Below are positions 7,602 to 15,711 of a stretch of DNA of 35,366 nt, one piece after another; positions within the stretch are counted from its first letter, which is position 1; each line of letters opens with the position of its first letter. The stretch spans positions 1-35,366 of the forward strand of contig NZ_JTHN01000194.1 in the NCBI RefSeq assembly GCF_001399685.1, given 5' to 3'. The translations under genes and the position numbers were made by a program. Source of the stretch: Paenibacillus sp. A3 (GTDB lineage Bacteria; Bacillota; Bacilli; Paenibacillales; NBRC-103111). The notes below the pieces were generated by a model that did no database searches, was not told the DNA's origin, and saw nothing but the letters and a program-made list of their open reading frames with translations.

Positions 7602-8282
7602 ATGGCTCGACAATCCGCAGTTCGCGGCGGGACGGGGACCAACTGGTTGATGGACCCGGATATACCTTTTTCCCGCAACATTATTTTGCATCTGCTGCTC
7701 GCGGTCTTTGTTGTCTTTTGGATCGTCATGGCGATCTCGCCGACTGACCGGATCCAATGGCTGATGGAAAACCTTCTTGTCGTTGCGGCTTTTTTCACCC
7801 TGCTGTTTACGTACAAAGCATTCCGCTTCTCGAATCTATCTTATTTGCTGATTTTTCTATTCCTTTGCGCACATACCTTCGCGGCTCACTATACGTATCA
7901 GAATACGCCGGTCGATCAGTGGCTGAAAGCCTCGTTTCAACTGCAAAGAAGCTACTTCGATCGGGTCGTGCACTTCTTGTTCGGCCTGCTCCTTACCTAC
8001 CCGCTTCGGGAACTGCTTACCCGGGCTGCAGGGCTGCGCAATTTCTGGTCTTACGGGATTCCGGTCATGACGATGCTCGGCTGCAGCGCCTTGTTCGAAA
8101 ACGTGGAGATGGGAGCCGCTCTCGTGGCCGGACAAGCCGGAGCCGACTATCTCGGGCTGCAGGGCGATGTGTTCGATACGCAGAAGGATATGAGCTTAGG
8201 CTTTACCGGGGCTCTGCTATCCATGATCACTCTTGCGATCATCCTGCGAAAAACGAAACGCACAACGCCCACGCGTTCCTGA
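7602..8282 (+). CDS. DUF2238 (YjdF-type) integral membrane protein
   Basis: A 226-aa polytopic membrane protein with about six hydrophobic segments. It carries the sequence pattern of the DUF2238/YjdF family: FAAHYTYQNTP, RSYFDRVVHFLFGLLLTYP, SALFENVEMG and the acidic stretch YLGLQGDVFDTQKDM. The conserved H, D and E residues within or near the membrane are typical of the family. Start ATG 7602 has GGGAGA about 8 nt upstream. The family's biochemical function is not established. It faces the convergent araC gene at 8354 and is not obviously in an operon. Confidence 0.85.
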   Translation: MARQSAVRGGTGTNWLMDPDIPFSRNIILHLLLAVFVVFWIVMAISPTDRIQWLMENLLVVAAFFTLLFTYKAFRFSNLSYLLIFLFLCAHTFAAHYTYQNTPVDQWLKASFQLQRSYFDRVVHFLFGLLLTYPLRELLTRAAGLRNFWSYGIPVMTMLGCSALFENVEMGAALVAGQAGADYLGLQGDVFDTQKDMSLGFTGALLSMITLAIILRKTKRTTPTRS

Positions 8283-8353
8283 TTCAGCGCTCTGCTGCGG
8301 AGACGAGGCCGGCTTCTCCGGCTTCCGCTCCGCTTGCGGAGACGCCCTAGCAT

Positions 8354-9208
8354 CTACTCCTCTGCCGCCGGTCCGCGTCTTGCGGATTGCCTGCGGTATT
8401 CGCTCGGCGACAGACCGGTCTGCTTCTTGAAGACGCGGGAGAAATAATATAGCTCAAGCCCAACCCTCTCGGCTACTTCCGTCACCGTCACTTCGGTCGC
8501 GGACAGCAGCTCCTTCGCTTTATCCATCCGCTTGCGGTTAATGTAGGCGATCGGGGAAAGCCCCAGCATCGTTTTGAAATATTGCATGAAGTAATTGGGG
8601 TGAAAATGCACGAGCCGCGCCAGCTCCTCCACCGTGATCCGTTCCTGCAGATGCTCGTCTACGTAGTGGAGCACCGTGTTGATTTTCCCCGTTTCGGACA
8701 TCGGCGCAAGCCGCAGCCCCCGTTCCCGCTCCAGCGCTCCTTCCATATACCCGGAAACGATCTCCAGCAGCACCGATTTGATGCGCAGCGGAGCCGTCAG
8801 CGACGGATTGTTGTACAGCCCGATCAAGTCCTGGAACTGCTTCTCGAGCCCGGCTTCGTCCCGGACGTCGATGCAGTGGGGCAGCTCCAGCATTTGAAAC
8901 AGGTTCACGTCTCCCACCGTTGCCGTAAAATGGCACCAATATTTGCCGAAGCCGTTGTCGCCAAGCCGGCCGAACGACAGCCGCATCCCTGCCGGCAGCA
9001 GCAGCAATTGCCCCGGCTTCGGGTGGTACAGCCGGCCGCGCAGCCGAATCCACCCTTCCCCCTCGCGTATAAAATAAAGCCGGTTCACATCCGGCAGCAG
9101 GTCGTTGCTCCGCCAATTCGGCCCCACCTTGGAGTAATAGGCCATCGTCACCGTCATTTGCGTATTGTCCAAATAACTGCGCATCCGTTGAAGCTGATTA
9201 GAGTCCAT
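8354..9208 (-). CDS. AraC-family transcriptional regulator
   Basis: A 284-aa protein. The N-terminal cupin-like domain (about 20-150) contains LYFIREGEGWIRLRG and HPKPGQLLLLPAGMRLSFG. The C-terminal DNA-binding domain has two helix-turn-helices (ITVEELARLVHFHPNYFMQYFK and VTEVAERVGLELYYFSRVFKKQ). ATG 9208 is chosen because GAGGAGC lies ~11 nt upstream; the longer frame from 9280 has no RBS. No target operon is adjacent: the convergent neighbour is the DUF2238 gene and the upstream gene (from 10977) points the same way. It may act on a distant carbohydrate locus. Confidence 0.88.
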   Translation of the reverse strand: MDSNQLQRMRSYLDNTQMTVTMAYYSKVGPNWRSNDLLPDVNRLYFIREGEGWIRLRGRLYHPKPGQLLLLPAGMRLSFGRLGDNGFGKYWCHFTATVGDVNLFQMLELPHCIDVRDEAGLEKQFQDLIGLYNNPSLTAPLRIKSVLLEIVSGYMEGALERERGLRLAPMSETGKINTVLHYVDEHLQERITVEELARLVHFHPNYFMQYFKTMLGLSPIAYINRKRMDKAKELLSATEVTVTEVAERVGLELYYFSRVFKKQTGLSPSEYRRQSARRGPAAEE

Positions 9209-9576
9209 CGCAGAGCCGCTCCTCGCGCCGAAATACTGCTTGGCGCTACATTTTTTGATGAATTGTCCGCACCGGTCCATAAACAGGCGTTGCTATTGAA
9301 ATGGAGATGAAGATAACTCTTTGATCGAACTCCGAAAAGATCCTCTCTCTTGATTTCTCATATTATCATAAAAACGCGGGACGCATGCATTCCCACGCTG
9401 TATCGCGAAGCTTTTCCTGCAGCGCCCCGGGATAACGCTACTGCTGCAAAGACAGCACGAAGAGCTTTCGGAAAAGTGAGACACCTCTGATCCTGTACAC
9501 AAACTAAGCCCAGCGAACGGGTCGCTGGGCTTATCTATTTACGATTGCTGGATGGACAGCCGGAAAACAGACTACG
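9209..9576. other. Intergenic region with terminator, otherwise unassigned
   Basis: This gap lies between the stop of the solute-binding protein gene (9577) and the AraC start (9208), both on the minus strand. It holds the terminator hairpin at 9506-9532 and presumably the AraC promoter, but no confident -35/-10 pair was found. A short minus-strand open frame at 9293-9502 has no RBS and is cysteine/serine-rich; it is not supported as a gene. Confidence 0.5.
9506..9532 (-). terminator. Terminator of the ECF sigma/solute-binding protein operon
   Basis: Perfect 11-bp inverted repeat AAGCCCAGCGA / TCGCTGGGCTT with a 5-base loop, 44 bp past the stop of the last operon gene. T-rich sequence follows on both strands (TTAGTTTG on minus, TTATCTATTT on plus). 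Confidence 0.75.
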
Positions 9577-10977
9577 CTATTTCGCCGCTTCTCCGCCCGC
9601 CTCCGGTTCCGGGGGCTCCGCCAACCACGCTGCGTCCAACGTCTGCTGGCCTTCCTTTTGAAGCCGCTGCAGCGCCTGCCGCACTGTCGTTTTTCCGGTC
9701 ATAATCAATTCAAGCTGCTCGTCCGCCTGCTTATCGAACTCCTCGTAAAAACGCGTGGGGGTATTCAGGTTGAATTCCATTCCCCCGCCCAGCGTATCAT
9801 CGTACTTCACTTGGTAAAACGGCTCCATGCTGCGGCCGTCCACCGTTTTCACGAATCCCGATCGGGTTATCAACTCGTTGGAAGTCTTCGTTTCGACTTT
9901 GGCCGCTTCCGCACTGTTGAAATAGCGGATGACCTTCCAAGCCTTGTCCGCCTGTTCAGTCCCCGCCCCAATCGCAAAAATCGGATTCAGGGAAAAATTC
10001 GGCTGCCACGAGCCGGTGCCGTCCGGCGAAGGCGGCTTCACGATCTGCCAATCAATCTTCGAGCCGCTTTGCTGCAGCTGGTTAATCTGCCACGGACCGC
10101 TTATGGTCATCGCCGCACGTCCCCGGCTGAACAAGTCCGCATAATCGATATCTTCCTTGTCCCAGCGGCCTTTGTTGTTTTTCCCGGCAATCACCGGTAT
10201 GGAGCCGTTCTTCCAGGCTTCCGTAATCTGAGAGAATACTTTCTGCCAAGCCTCCGTGTCGATGGTGACGGTACGTTTCTTCGCATCCGTCACATTGAGT
10301 CCCATGTCCTGTCCCATCGACCGGACCAACCAAAACTTCGACATCATAAACGGCTGATGAAATCCGTAAATCCGGTCCGTCCCGGTCTTCGCGCCGCGGA
10401 ATTTGCCGGCCAGCTCAAACAAGTCGTCCCAAGTCATGCCGTCTTTCGGGTACGGCACCTTGTACTCATCGAACAACCCTTTGTTGTAAAACAGCACGGA
10501 GCTGGAAAATTGAGGGGCAAGCCCATATAGCTTGCCGCCCCCCTTGGCGCGCAAATAATCGATGGCGGCCGGAAGCATGTTTTCGATATCGAATTTGTCC
10601 CGTTTGATAAACGAGTCCAATTCGTACAGCTTGCCCGCCGCCGCGAGCCGCTGATACTCCCAGGAGCCCGTAATAATAAGATCAGGCTTCTGCTCGTCCA
10701 GCAGTTTGTCCATTTCTTTCTGCGGATTTTTGCCGGGACCCATCGTATCCGTCGTTGCGATGACTTCCACCTCAAGCTCGGGGAATTTGGCCATAAAATA
10801 ATCGCCGTACTGATCGTCAAACATTTCCTGACTGTAGTAAGCCACCTTAAGCTTCCCCCGCTCCGGCGGGGCGGCCGGCGCATCGCTGCAGCCGGCTGCG
10901 CTCCACGCCAGCGCAACTGCCAGCAGGGGGAGCAGCAGCTTGTTCTTCCGATTTCTTGTTGTTCCGCTCCGGTCCAT
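9577..10977 (-). CDS. Extracellular solute-binding lipoprotein (family 1 type)
   Basis: A 466-aa secreted lipoprotein. It has a basic N-terminus, a hydrophobic segment and the lipobox AAGC with C30. The mature part follows the family-1 (sugar-type) solute-binding pattern: KLKVAYYSQEMF, a PDLIITGSWEY loop, GGKLYGLAPQFSSSVLFYNKGLF, GMTWDDLFELAGKF and RAAMTISGPWQ. It is 10 bp downstream of the anti-sigma-like gene and is the last gene of the sigma operon. It is a paralogue of the ectodomain encoded just upstream and of the lipoprotein at 13328. No permease or ATPase is nearby, so it may present a ligand to the sensor rather than feed a local transporter; that is inference. Confidence 0.88.
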   Translation of the reverse strand: MDRSGTTRNRKNKLLLPLLAVALAWSAAGCSDAPAAPPERGKLKVAYYSQEMFDDQYGDYFMAKFPELEVEVIATTDTMGPGKNPQKEMDKLLDEQKPDLIITGSWEYQRLAAAGKLYELDSFIKRDKFDIENMLPAAIDYLRAKGGGKLYGLAPQFSSSVLFYNKGLFDEYKVPYPKDGMTWDDLFELAGKFRGAKTGTDRIYGFHQPFMMSKFWLVRSMGQDMGLNVTDAKKRTVTIDTEAWQKVFSQITEAWKNGSIPVIAGKNNKGRWDKEDIDYADLFSRGRAAMTISGPWQINQLQQSGSKIDWQIVKPPSPDGTGSWQPNFSLNPIFAIGAGTEQADKAWKVIRYFNSAEAAKVETKTSNELITRSGFVKTVDGRSMEPFYQVKYDDTLGGGMEFNLNTPTRFYEEFDKQADEQLELIMTGKTTVRQALQRLQKEGQQTLDAAWLAEPPEPEAGGEAAK

Positions 10978-10987
10978 TGATCTCCCC

Positions 10988-12577
10988 CTATGGTGTTCCG
11001 CTGCCCACCGGCGCTTGAGCTCCGGCCGGCTTCTTCTGCGCTGCGTTTTTCGCTTGAATCAGCGCCTGCTGTCCGCTGGTTTGAAGCTCCTGTGTCGCCT
11101 GGGCGACCGTCTTCTTGCCATTCAACACATCCTTGGACAATTGCACCGCCAGCTGCCGGTAGGCCGAGTAAAACTCTGTCGGCACGACGGGGGTCTCCTG
11201 CGGCTCCGCCGGCGGACGAAGGCTCGTGAACGCTTCGACGAGCTTTTCTTGCCCCTTGACCGCCGAGAGACTCGGCAAACGGGCAGGCGTAGAATAGCTG
11301 CCGACGGTTTGTGTAAGCATTTTGCGGGCCGCTTCCTCGCTGTTGATGAATTTGACCAGCTCCCATGCCTCCCTCCGGTTCTCCGAGGCGGCATTCACCG
11401 CATAGATCGTGCCGACCGAGAAAGAAGGCGATTCGTTCGGCCGGGACGGGTCCGTCGGCTCGGTAACGACCTCCCATGGAATCGGGGACATCTTGTATCT
11501 GGACGAAGCCTCGTTCAACTCCTTGACGAAGCCGTAGCTCTGCAGAGTCATCGCCGCCTGCCCTGTCATGAACGGACTGGCCTTGTACATGTCTTCCCTT
11601 GTAGACAACTCTTTCAGCGGCGGTTGCTCATAAATATATCCGCCGCGGGCCGCATCGAGCACGCCTGTCCAAACCTTCTGCCACTCCGGTGTATTGACGG
11701 TGACCTGCTTGCCTGAAGGGTCGAGGACGTTAAGCCCCTTGGCCTTGCCCGCCTGCAGGACCAAATCGTAAGGACCGGAATATGCGCGTATCGCAAGACC
11801 ATAGACCCGATCCTTCGCATTCGGCCCGGACGGAAACCGGGAAGCGAGCTGCAGCAGCTCCTCCCAGCTCATGCCATTCTTCGGGTAGCTGATCCCATGT
11901 TTGTCAAACAGCTCCTTGTTGTAGAAGAGCGCGAGCTGGTCGTAATCCGGCGCGAGCCCGTACAGCTTGCCTCCGCCCTCCGTTCGAAGCATATCGACGA
12001 CGCCGGAGTGCATATTTTGCAGATCGAAGCCCTCCTGCCGGATCACGTCGTCAAACGCGTACAGCTTGCCCTCTTTGGCCAGCCTCGCGTATTCGGGCAG
12101 CGACAGCGCCAGCACGTCGGGCTTGTCTTTTTCCATCTGTTCCTCAAGATTGGGCCGGTCTATCCCGACATACGGAGGGCTCCCGATTCCTGTCGCCACC
12201 TTGACCTCGATGTTCGGATAACGGATCGTAAACGCTTTACCATATTGCATCATGAATGTTGTTTCATGAAAATACGAAACTTTCAGCGTCTTCTCTTTAT
12301 TCGGGTCCATCGCTTCCAAGGCCGCTTTCTCCCGCGGCTTGGACAGCTTGGACAGCCCTTCGGCCAGCCGGTCCGCCTGGGTCCATCCGACCGCCAGCAC
12401 AAGCACGCATGCCAGCGCGGGACTCCAGCGGAGCCAGCGTTTTCGACTGATGGGCGGCTGCTTCATCTCCACCCGCTCCTTCACCTTATACATAAGTTCC
12501 TTGGAAAAGCCGCCCTGCCTGAGCTGCAGCCGGGTCAGATGCTTCTCCCAATGTTCGGGCTCGAGCCGTTTCGTCAT
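10988..12577 (-). CDS. Putative anti-sigma factor with solute-binding-protein ectodomain
   Basis: A 529-aa single-pass membrane protein. Residues 1-47 are charged and cytoplasmic (EPEHWEKHL, GGFSKELMYKVKERV), residues ~48-65 form one transmembrane helix, and residues ~90-505 are a solute-binding fold with GGKLYGLAPDYDQLALFYN, GMSWEELLQLASRFP and AAMTLQSYGF. There is no lipobox cysteine, unlike the two related lipoproteins. Its ATG overlaps the stop of the ECF sigma gene (ATGA), the usual coupling of sigma and anti-sigma genes. The likely role is to hold the sigma factor through the short N-terminal segment and sense a saccharide outside. The N-terminal segment is shorter than a zinc-type anti-sigma domain and has no HxxxCxxC motif, so the anti-sigma call rests on topology and context. 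Alternatively it is a membrane-tethered binding protein. Confidence 0.68.
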   Translation of the reverse strand: MTKRLEPEHWEKHLTRLQLRQGGFSKELMYKVKERVEMKQPPISRKRWLRWSPALACVLVLAVGWTQADRLAEGLSKLSKPREKAALEAMDPNKEKTLKVSYFHETTFMMQYGKAFTIRYPNIEVKVATGIGSPPYVGIDRPNLEEQMEKDKPDVLALSLPEYARLAKEGKLYAFDDVIRQEGFDLQNMHSGVVDMLRTEGGGKLYGLAPDYDQLALFYNKELFDKHGISYPKNGMSWEELLQLASRFPSGPNAKDRVYGLAIRAYSGPYDLVLQAGKAKGLNVLDPSGKQVTVNTPEWQKVWTGVLDAARGGYIYEQPPLKELSTREDMYKASPFMTGQAAMTLQSYGFVKELNEASSRYKMSPIPWEVVTEPTDPSRPNESPSFSVGTIYAVNAASENRREAWELVKFINSEEAARKMLTQTVGSYSTPARLPSLSAVKGQEKLVEAFTSLRPPAEPQETPVVPTEFYSAYRQLAVQLSKDVLNGKKTVAQATQELQTSGQQALIQAKNAAQKKPAGAQAPVGSGTP

Positions 12578-13119
12578 GCCTTTCTCCCCTCCTCGCCGAG
12601 CTGCTGCGATACTTTGGCGCGCGCCCGGGAAAGTCTAGATTTCACCGTACCTTCGGACACGTTCAGCAGCTTCGCGATTTCCGCGTAAGACAGCTGATGG
12701 TGCGCATGCAGCAGCAGCACCTCGCGCAGCTTGAAGGGCAAGCCGAGCACCGTGTTCCACACTTCCTCCTCGGCCAGCAGGCCGATCACTTGCGATTCCG
12801 CCGACGGCTCCTGGCCTTCCTGGCGCAGAATGCCGAAAGGAATGACGCGGCGTATCCACGCCGACCGCCAATGGTCGCGCACCAGATTGCGGGTAATGGC
12901 GAGCAGCCATGTCTTGATGCTAGCCTCGCCGCGAAACGTATATAACCGCTCGTACACCCGTACGAACACGTCCTGAGTCACATCGTCCGCCAACGTCCGG
13001 TTCTTCGACAGGAAAAAGGCATAGTTCCATACGTCTTCACCGTACGTCAGCATGATGTCCGAAAGAACGGCGTTTTTATCCAAGCCGCCGGACATCGATT
13101 TTAAGTATTCAAAGGCCAC
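12574..13119 (-). CDS. ECF RNA polymerase sigma factor
   Basis: A 181-aa ECF sigma factor. Region 2 (about 25-85) contains DVTQDVFVRVYERLYTFRG and TWLLAITRNLVRDHWR. Region 4 (about 120-175) contains LPFKLREVLLLHAHHQLSYAEIAKLLNVSEGTVKSRL in separate helices ending in RARAKV. Start is GTG 13117-13119 with TGAGGTG 8 nt upstream. It is translationally coupled to the membrane sensor gene by ATGA. An ECF-type promoter (GGAAC-N16-CGTC) lies 25-49 bp upstream, pointing to autoregulation; the divergent operon has the same promoter core. Confidence 0.93.
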   Translation of the reverse strand: MAFEYLKSMSGGLDKNAVLSDIMLTYGEDVWNYAFFLSKNRTLADDVTQDVFVRVYERLYTFRGEASIKTWLLAITRNLVRDHWRSAWIRRVIPFGILRQEGQEPSAESQVIGLLAEEEVWNTVLGLPFKLREVLLLHAHHQLSYAEIAKLLNVSEGTVKSRLSRARAKVSQQLGEEGRKA

Positions 13120-13143
13120 CCGGGTTCACCTCACAATGAATTG

Positions 13144-13168
13144 GACGGAGAAACAGAAGAAAGGTTCC
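13144..13168 (-). promoter_or_regulatory. ECF-type promoter of the sigma operon
   Basis: Read on the minus strand: -35 GGAAC (13164-13168), 16-base spacer, -10 CGTC (13144-13147). This is the canonical ECF layout. The predicted transcript would start near 13137 and include the sigma RBS at about 13126-13133. The spacer region can also form a hairpin (ACAGAAG/CTTCTGT). Confidence 0.7.
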
Positions 13169-13225
13169 CTTCTGTCAGAAAATTTTTAAGCTCGCGCCTC
13201 TTTTACAAAAATATTCACGCCCAAC

Positions 13226-13250
13226 GGAACGAATCCGCGAATCCCCCGTC
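13226..13250 (+). promoter_or_regulatory. ECF-type promoter of the divergent lipoprotein-PAP2-GH26 operon
   Basis: -35 GGAAC (13226-13230), 16-base spacer, -10 CGTC (13247-13250). The core and spacing are identical to the divergent promoter at 13144-13168. The predicted start is near 13257, leaving a ~70-nt 5' UTR before ATG 13328. That UTR contains a small hairpin, TGACGA/TCGTCA (about 13270-13289). Confidence 0.7.
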
Positions 13251-13327
13251 TACTGCTTGACAACAAAAAACAGAAGGGGTGACGAAAACGCATCGTCATC
13301 ACACTTCGGAAATGGGTGGGATCGCAA

Positions 13328-14785
13328 ATGAAACGATGGTCTAAATGGGTACCGGCGGGACTGGCTTTATCCCTGGCCGCTACAATGACAGGATGCAGCT
13401 CGGACAAGCTCGCCGGAGGCGAAGGAGGCAAGCCTTCCGTAACGTTAAAGGAACTCGGCAAGGACGAGAAAGCGAGCATCAAGGTGCTTTTTTTCGACAA
13501 AAATTATTTTTCTCAGTTGTATGGCACCTTGTTCTCCTCCAAATTCCCGAACATCGACGTACAAGTGGTTTCCATGCAAAGCATCTTCGATCCGGGAAAA
13601 GACACCAAGAAGGAATACCGAAAATTGGTTGACGAAGAAAAACCAGACGTGCTTTTATTCCCGACGCCCGAATTGTTCGAGCAATGGGCTGCCGACGGCA
13701 AGCTGCTTCAGCTTGACGATGTCATTCGTCAGGACAAATTCGATGTCGAGAGCATGATGCCGACCGTCATCGAACAAATCAAGTCCATGGGCGACGGCAA
13801 GCTGTACGGGCTGGCCCCCTCCTTCTTTAGCCAAGCGCTGTTTTATAACCGGGATCTGTTCGAGAAACATGGAGTGCCGCTTCCGAAAAACCAGATGACA
13901 TGGGAAGAGGTGCTCGAGCTTGCCAAGCGTTTTCCGACCAACGGCCAGGGAGAGCAGCGCCTCTACGGGATGGCCTCGTACTACCAGTTTAATGGCGGCA
14001 AACCGGTCGGATACAAATACATGAACGAGATCGGGTCCGCCCTGGGCTTGTCCATCCTCGACCGGGAGAAAGGAACGGTGACCCTTCAATCCGACGGCTG
14101 GAAAAAGGCGCTGACCCTGGCCGCAGATGCCATGAAATCAGGCGCAATCTATAATGCAAAAGACAGCAAGCCGATCGAACCGGGCAACGGAATGACAATG
14201 GAAGACATCTTGAAGCAAGACTTGTTCGCCACCGGCAAAGCCGCCATGACCATCGGGGGATCGTACTATATTGAGACGCTTCTGCAGGCCAAGGATTCGC
14301 TCAAGGACGTCAAACCGGTCAACTGGGATATCGTGACCGTTCCGGTCGATCCGAGAAACCCGGAGGCTTCGGATGCGGTGTCCGTTTCGAAGTTTTTTGC
14401 CGTCCATGTCGATTCGCCCAACCAACGGGCAGCTTGGGAATTGGTCAAATATATCAACAGCGAGGAAGTAGCGAAAGCGACGGTCTCCTCGAATCCGGGC
14501 GAGCTGTCCTCCAGAACGGCCTACATCAAAGAACGGGACGGCCGCAGCCTCGAACCGCTCACGATGCTGAAAATGGTCCGAAACGGCTATCCGAAAGGCG
14601 CGGAGCCGGTGCCGGCGTCGTTCTACTCTGCCTTTGACCAAATGGCCCAAGCAGAGGTGCAAGCCGTCGTCGAAAGCAAAAAATCGGTCGACGAAGCTCT
14701 CAAAACGATGCAGGTAAAAGGTCAGGACATTTATAACAAAGCCAAACAGGAACAAAAAAATACGGAACAGAAAGGGCAGGGCTAG
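13328..14785 (+). CDS. Extracellular solute-binding lipoprotein (family 1 type)
   Basis: A 485-aa lipoprotein with signal sequence and lipobox MTGC (C23). It carries the same solute-binding hallmarks as the two proteins encoded on the other side of the promoter region: SIKVLFFDKNYF, KPDVLLFPTPELFEQWA, GDGKLYGLAPSFFSQALFYN, MTWEEVLELAKRFP, KAAMTIGGSYY and AAWELVKYINSEEVA. The start is ATG 13328 behind GGTGGGA; the in-frame GTG at 13316 lacks an RBS. It heads a three-gene operon with a PAP2-like enzyme and GH26. The operon encodes no importer subunits. Confidence 0.88.
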   Translation: MKRWSKWVPAGLALSLAATMTGCSSDKLAGGEGGKPSVTLKELGKDEKASIKVLFFDKNYFSQLYGTLFSSKFPNIDVQVVSMQSIFDPGKDTKKEYRKLVDEEKPDVLLFPTPELFEQWAADGKLLQLDDVIRQDKFDVESMMPTVIEQIKSMGDGKLYGLAPSFFSQALFYNRDLFEKHGVPLPKNQMTWEEVLELAKRFPTNGQGEQRLYGMASYYQFNGGKPVGYKYMNEIGSALGLSILDREKGTVTLQSDGWKKALTLAADAMKSGAIYNAKDSKPIEPGNGMTMEDILKQDLFATGKAAMTIGGSYYIETLLQAKDSLKDVKPVNWDIVTVPVDPRNPEASDAVSVSKFFAVHVDSPNQRAAWELVKYINSEEVAKATVSSNPGELSSRTAYIKERDGRSLEPLTMLKMVRNGYPKGAEPVPASFYSAFDQMAQAEVQAVVESKKSVDEALKTMQVKGQDIYNKAKQEQKNTEQKGQG

Positions 14786-14805
14786 CCGGGTTGGGAAATC
14801 GAACG

Positions 14806-15711
14806 ATGTCGGAGAAGTCAAGACGATGGACAAATGGAATCGACTGGACGATGTGCGGTATTTTAGCATCGATTTACTTGGTTTGGCGCATCGGCACCGT
14901 CGGCGGCTGGACCTTGGAGTGCTGGGTTCTGCTTTTGATTTGCCTGGTTGGGGTGCGGAAGGATCAGGTTGACGTCGAATGGATGAAATTTTTGGCGGTT
15001 GGGGTTCCGCTTCTCGGGGTGTTCTATTATTTCTACGGCTCCGGGAACGGCATCTGGTGGTCTATCGCCTACCGGATGTTTCAGAATAACCTTCATGTCT
15101 GGAACTGGGACAGCATGATGAATAGCATTCCGCTCAATGATGCGGCATGGGCCCGGACGATCAGCCATCCGAGGCTGGATAAAACCATGGTATGGATTTA
15201 CAACTACGGGTTCGTGCTCTCGCTCTGGATCTGCATCGTGCGCAGCTATTGGACCCGCAGCGTGAAAAAAATGCTGTCCTACGCCTTGTCGGGCCATCTG
15301 CTGCAATTCCCGCTCATTTTGCCGTTCTATCACTTGATCCTGCTGCGCGAGGTGTGGTGGGTGAAAGGACAGCCCGACTTGCTCGGCCGCCAGTTCGCCA
15401 CGGAAAACGATTTGCTGACGAATGTCATGAACTGCTTCCCGAGCATGCATACGTCGATTTCATTCGCGATGCTGCTGCTGGCGCTGCGCGAGCGGGACCG
15501 TATTTTCAAATACGTCATGGTAACTTATTGCTCTGCCATCATCTTCTCGACGATGTATCTGCAAATCCACTGGGTGCTGGATGTCATTGCAGGCATGCTG
15601 TTCGCCTACGGTGTCGTCAAGCTTGCGGATGCCGTCATCTATTGGGGATCTAAGCTCCTTCCCGCCCGATTTAACAAGCTTTATGCGGCAACGGAAGGAA
15701 GAGCCGGATGA
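14806..15711 (+). CDS. PAP2-like membrane phosphatase/phosphotransferase
   Basis: A 301-aa polytopic membrane protein (about six helices) of the PAP2/inositolphosphotransferase-like group. Motifs C2 and C3 of the superfamily are visible as CFPSMHTS and LQIHWVLDVIAG, with both catalytic histidines and the aspartate. Such enzymes remove or transfer phosphate or phospho-headgroups on lipid or polyprenyl carriers at the outer membrane face. ATG 14806 is preferred, with TGGGA ~9 nt upstream; a TTG at 14791 is an alternative. It begins 20 bp after the lipoprotein gene and overlaps the GH26 start by 4 bp, so it is part of the same operon. Substrate unknown; a glycolipid or surface-polysaccharide role would fit the neighbours. 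Confidence 0.82.
   Translation: MSEKSRRWTNGIDWTMCGILASIYLVWRIGTVGGWTLECWVLLLICLVGVRKDQVDVEWMKFLAVGVPLLGVFYYFYGSGNGIWWSIAYRMFQNNLHVWNWDSMMNSIPLNDAAWARTISHPRLDKTMVWIYNYGFVLSLWICIVRSYWTRSVKKMLSYALSGHLLQFPLILPFYHLILLREVWWVKGQPDLLGRQFATENDLLTNVMNCFPSMHTSISFAMLLLALRERDRIFKYVMVTYCSAIIFSTMYLQIHWVLDVIAGMLFAYGVVKLADAVIYWGSKLLPARFNKLYAATEGRAG

Noticed and set aside
8310..8350. Terminator between the DUF2238 and araC genes
   Set aside because: CTCCG/CGGAG forms a small hairpin, but there is no T-run on either strand, so support is too weak.
9293..9502. 69-aa minus-strand open frame
   Set aside because: No RBS, Cys/Ser-rich composition, and it lies in the promoter/terminator gap between two genes.
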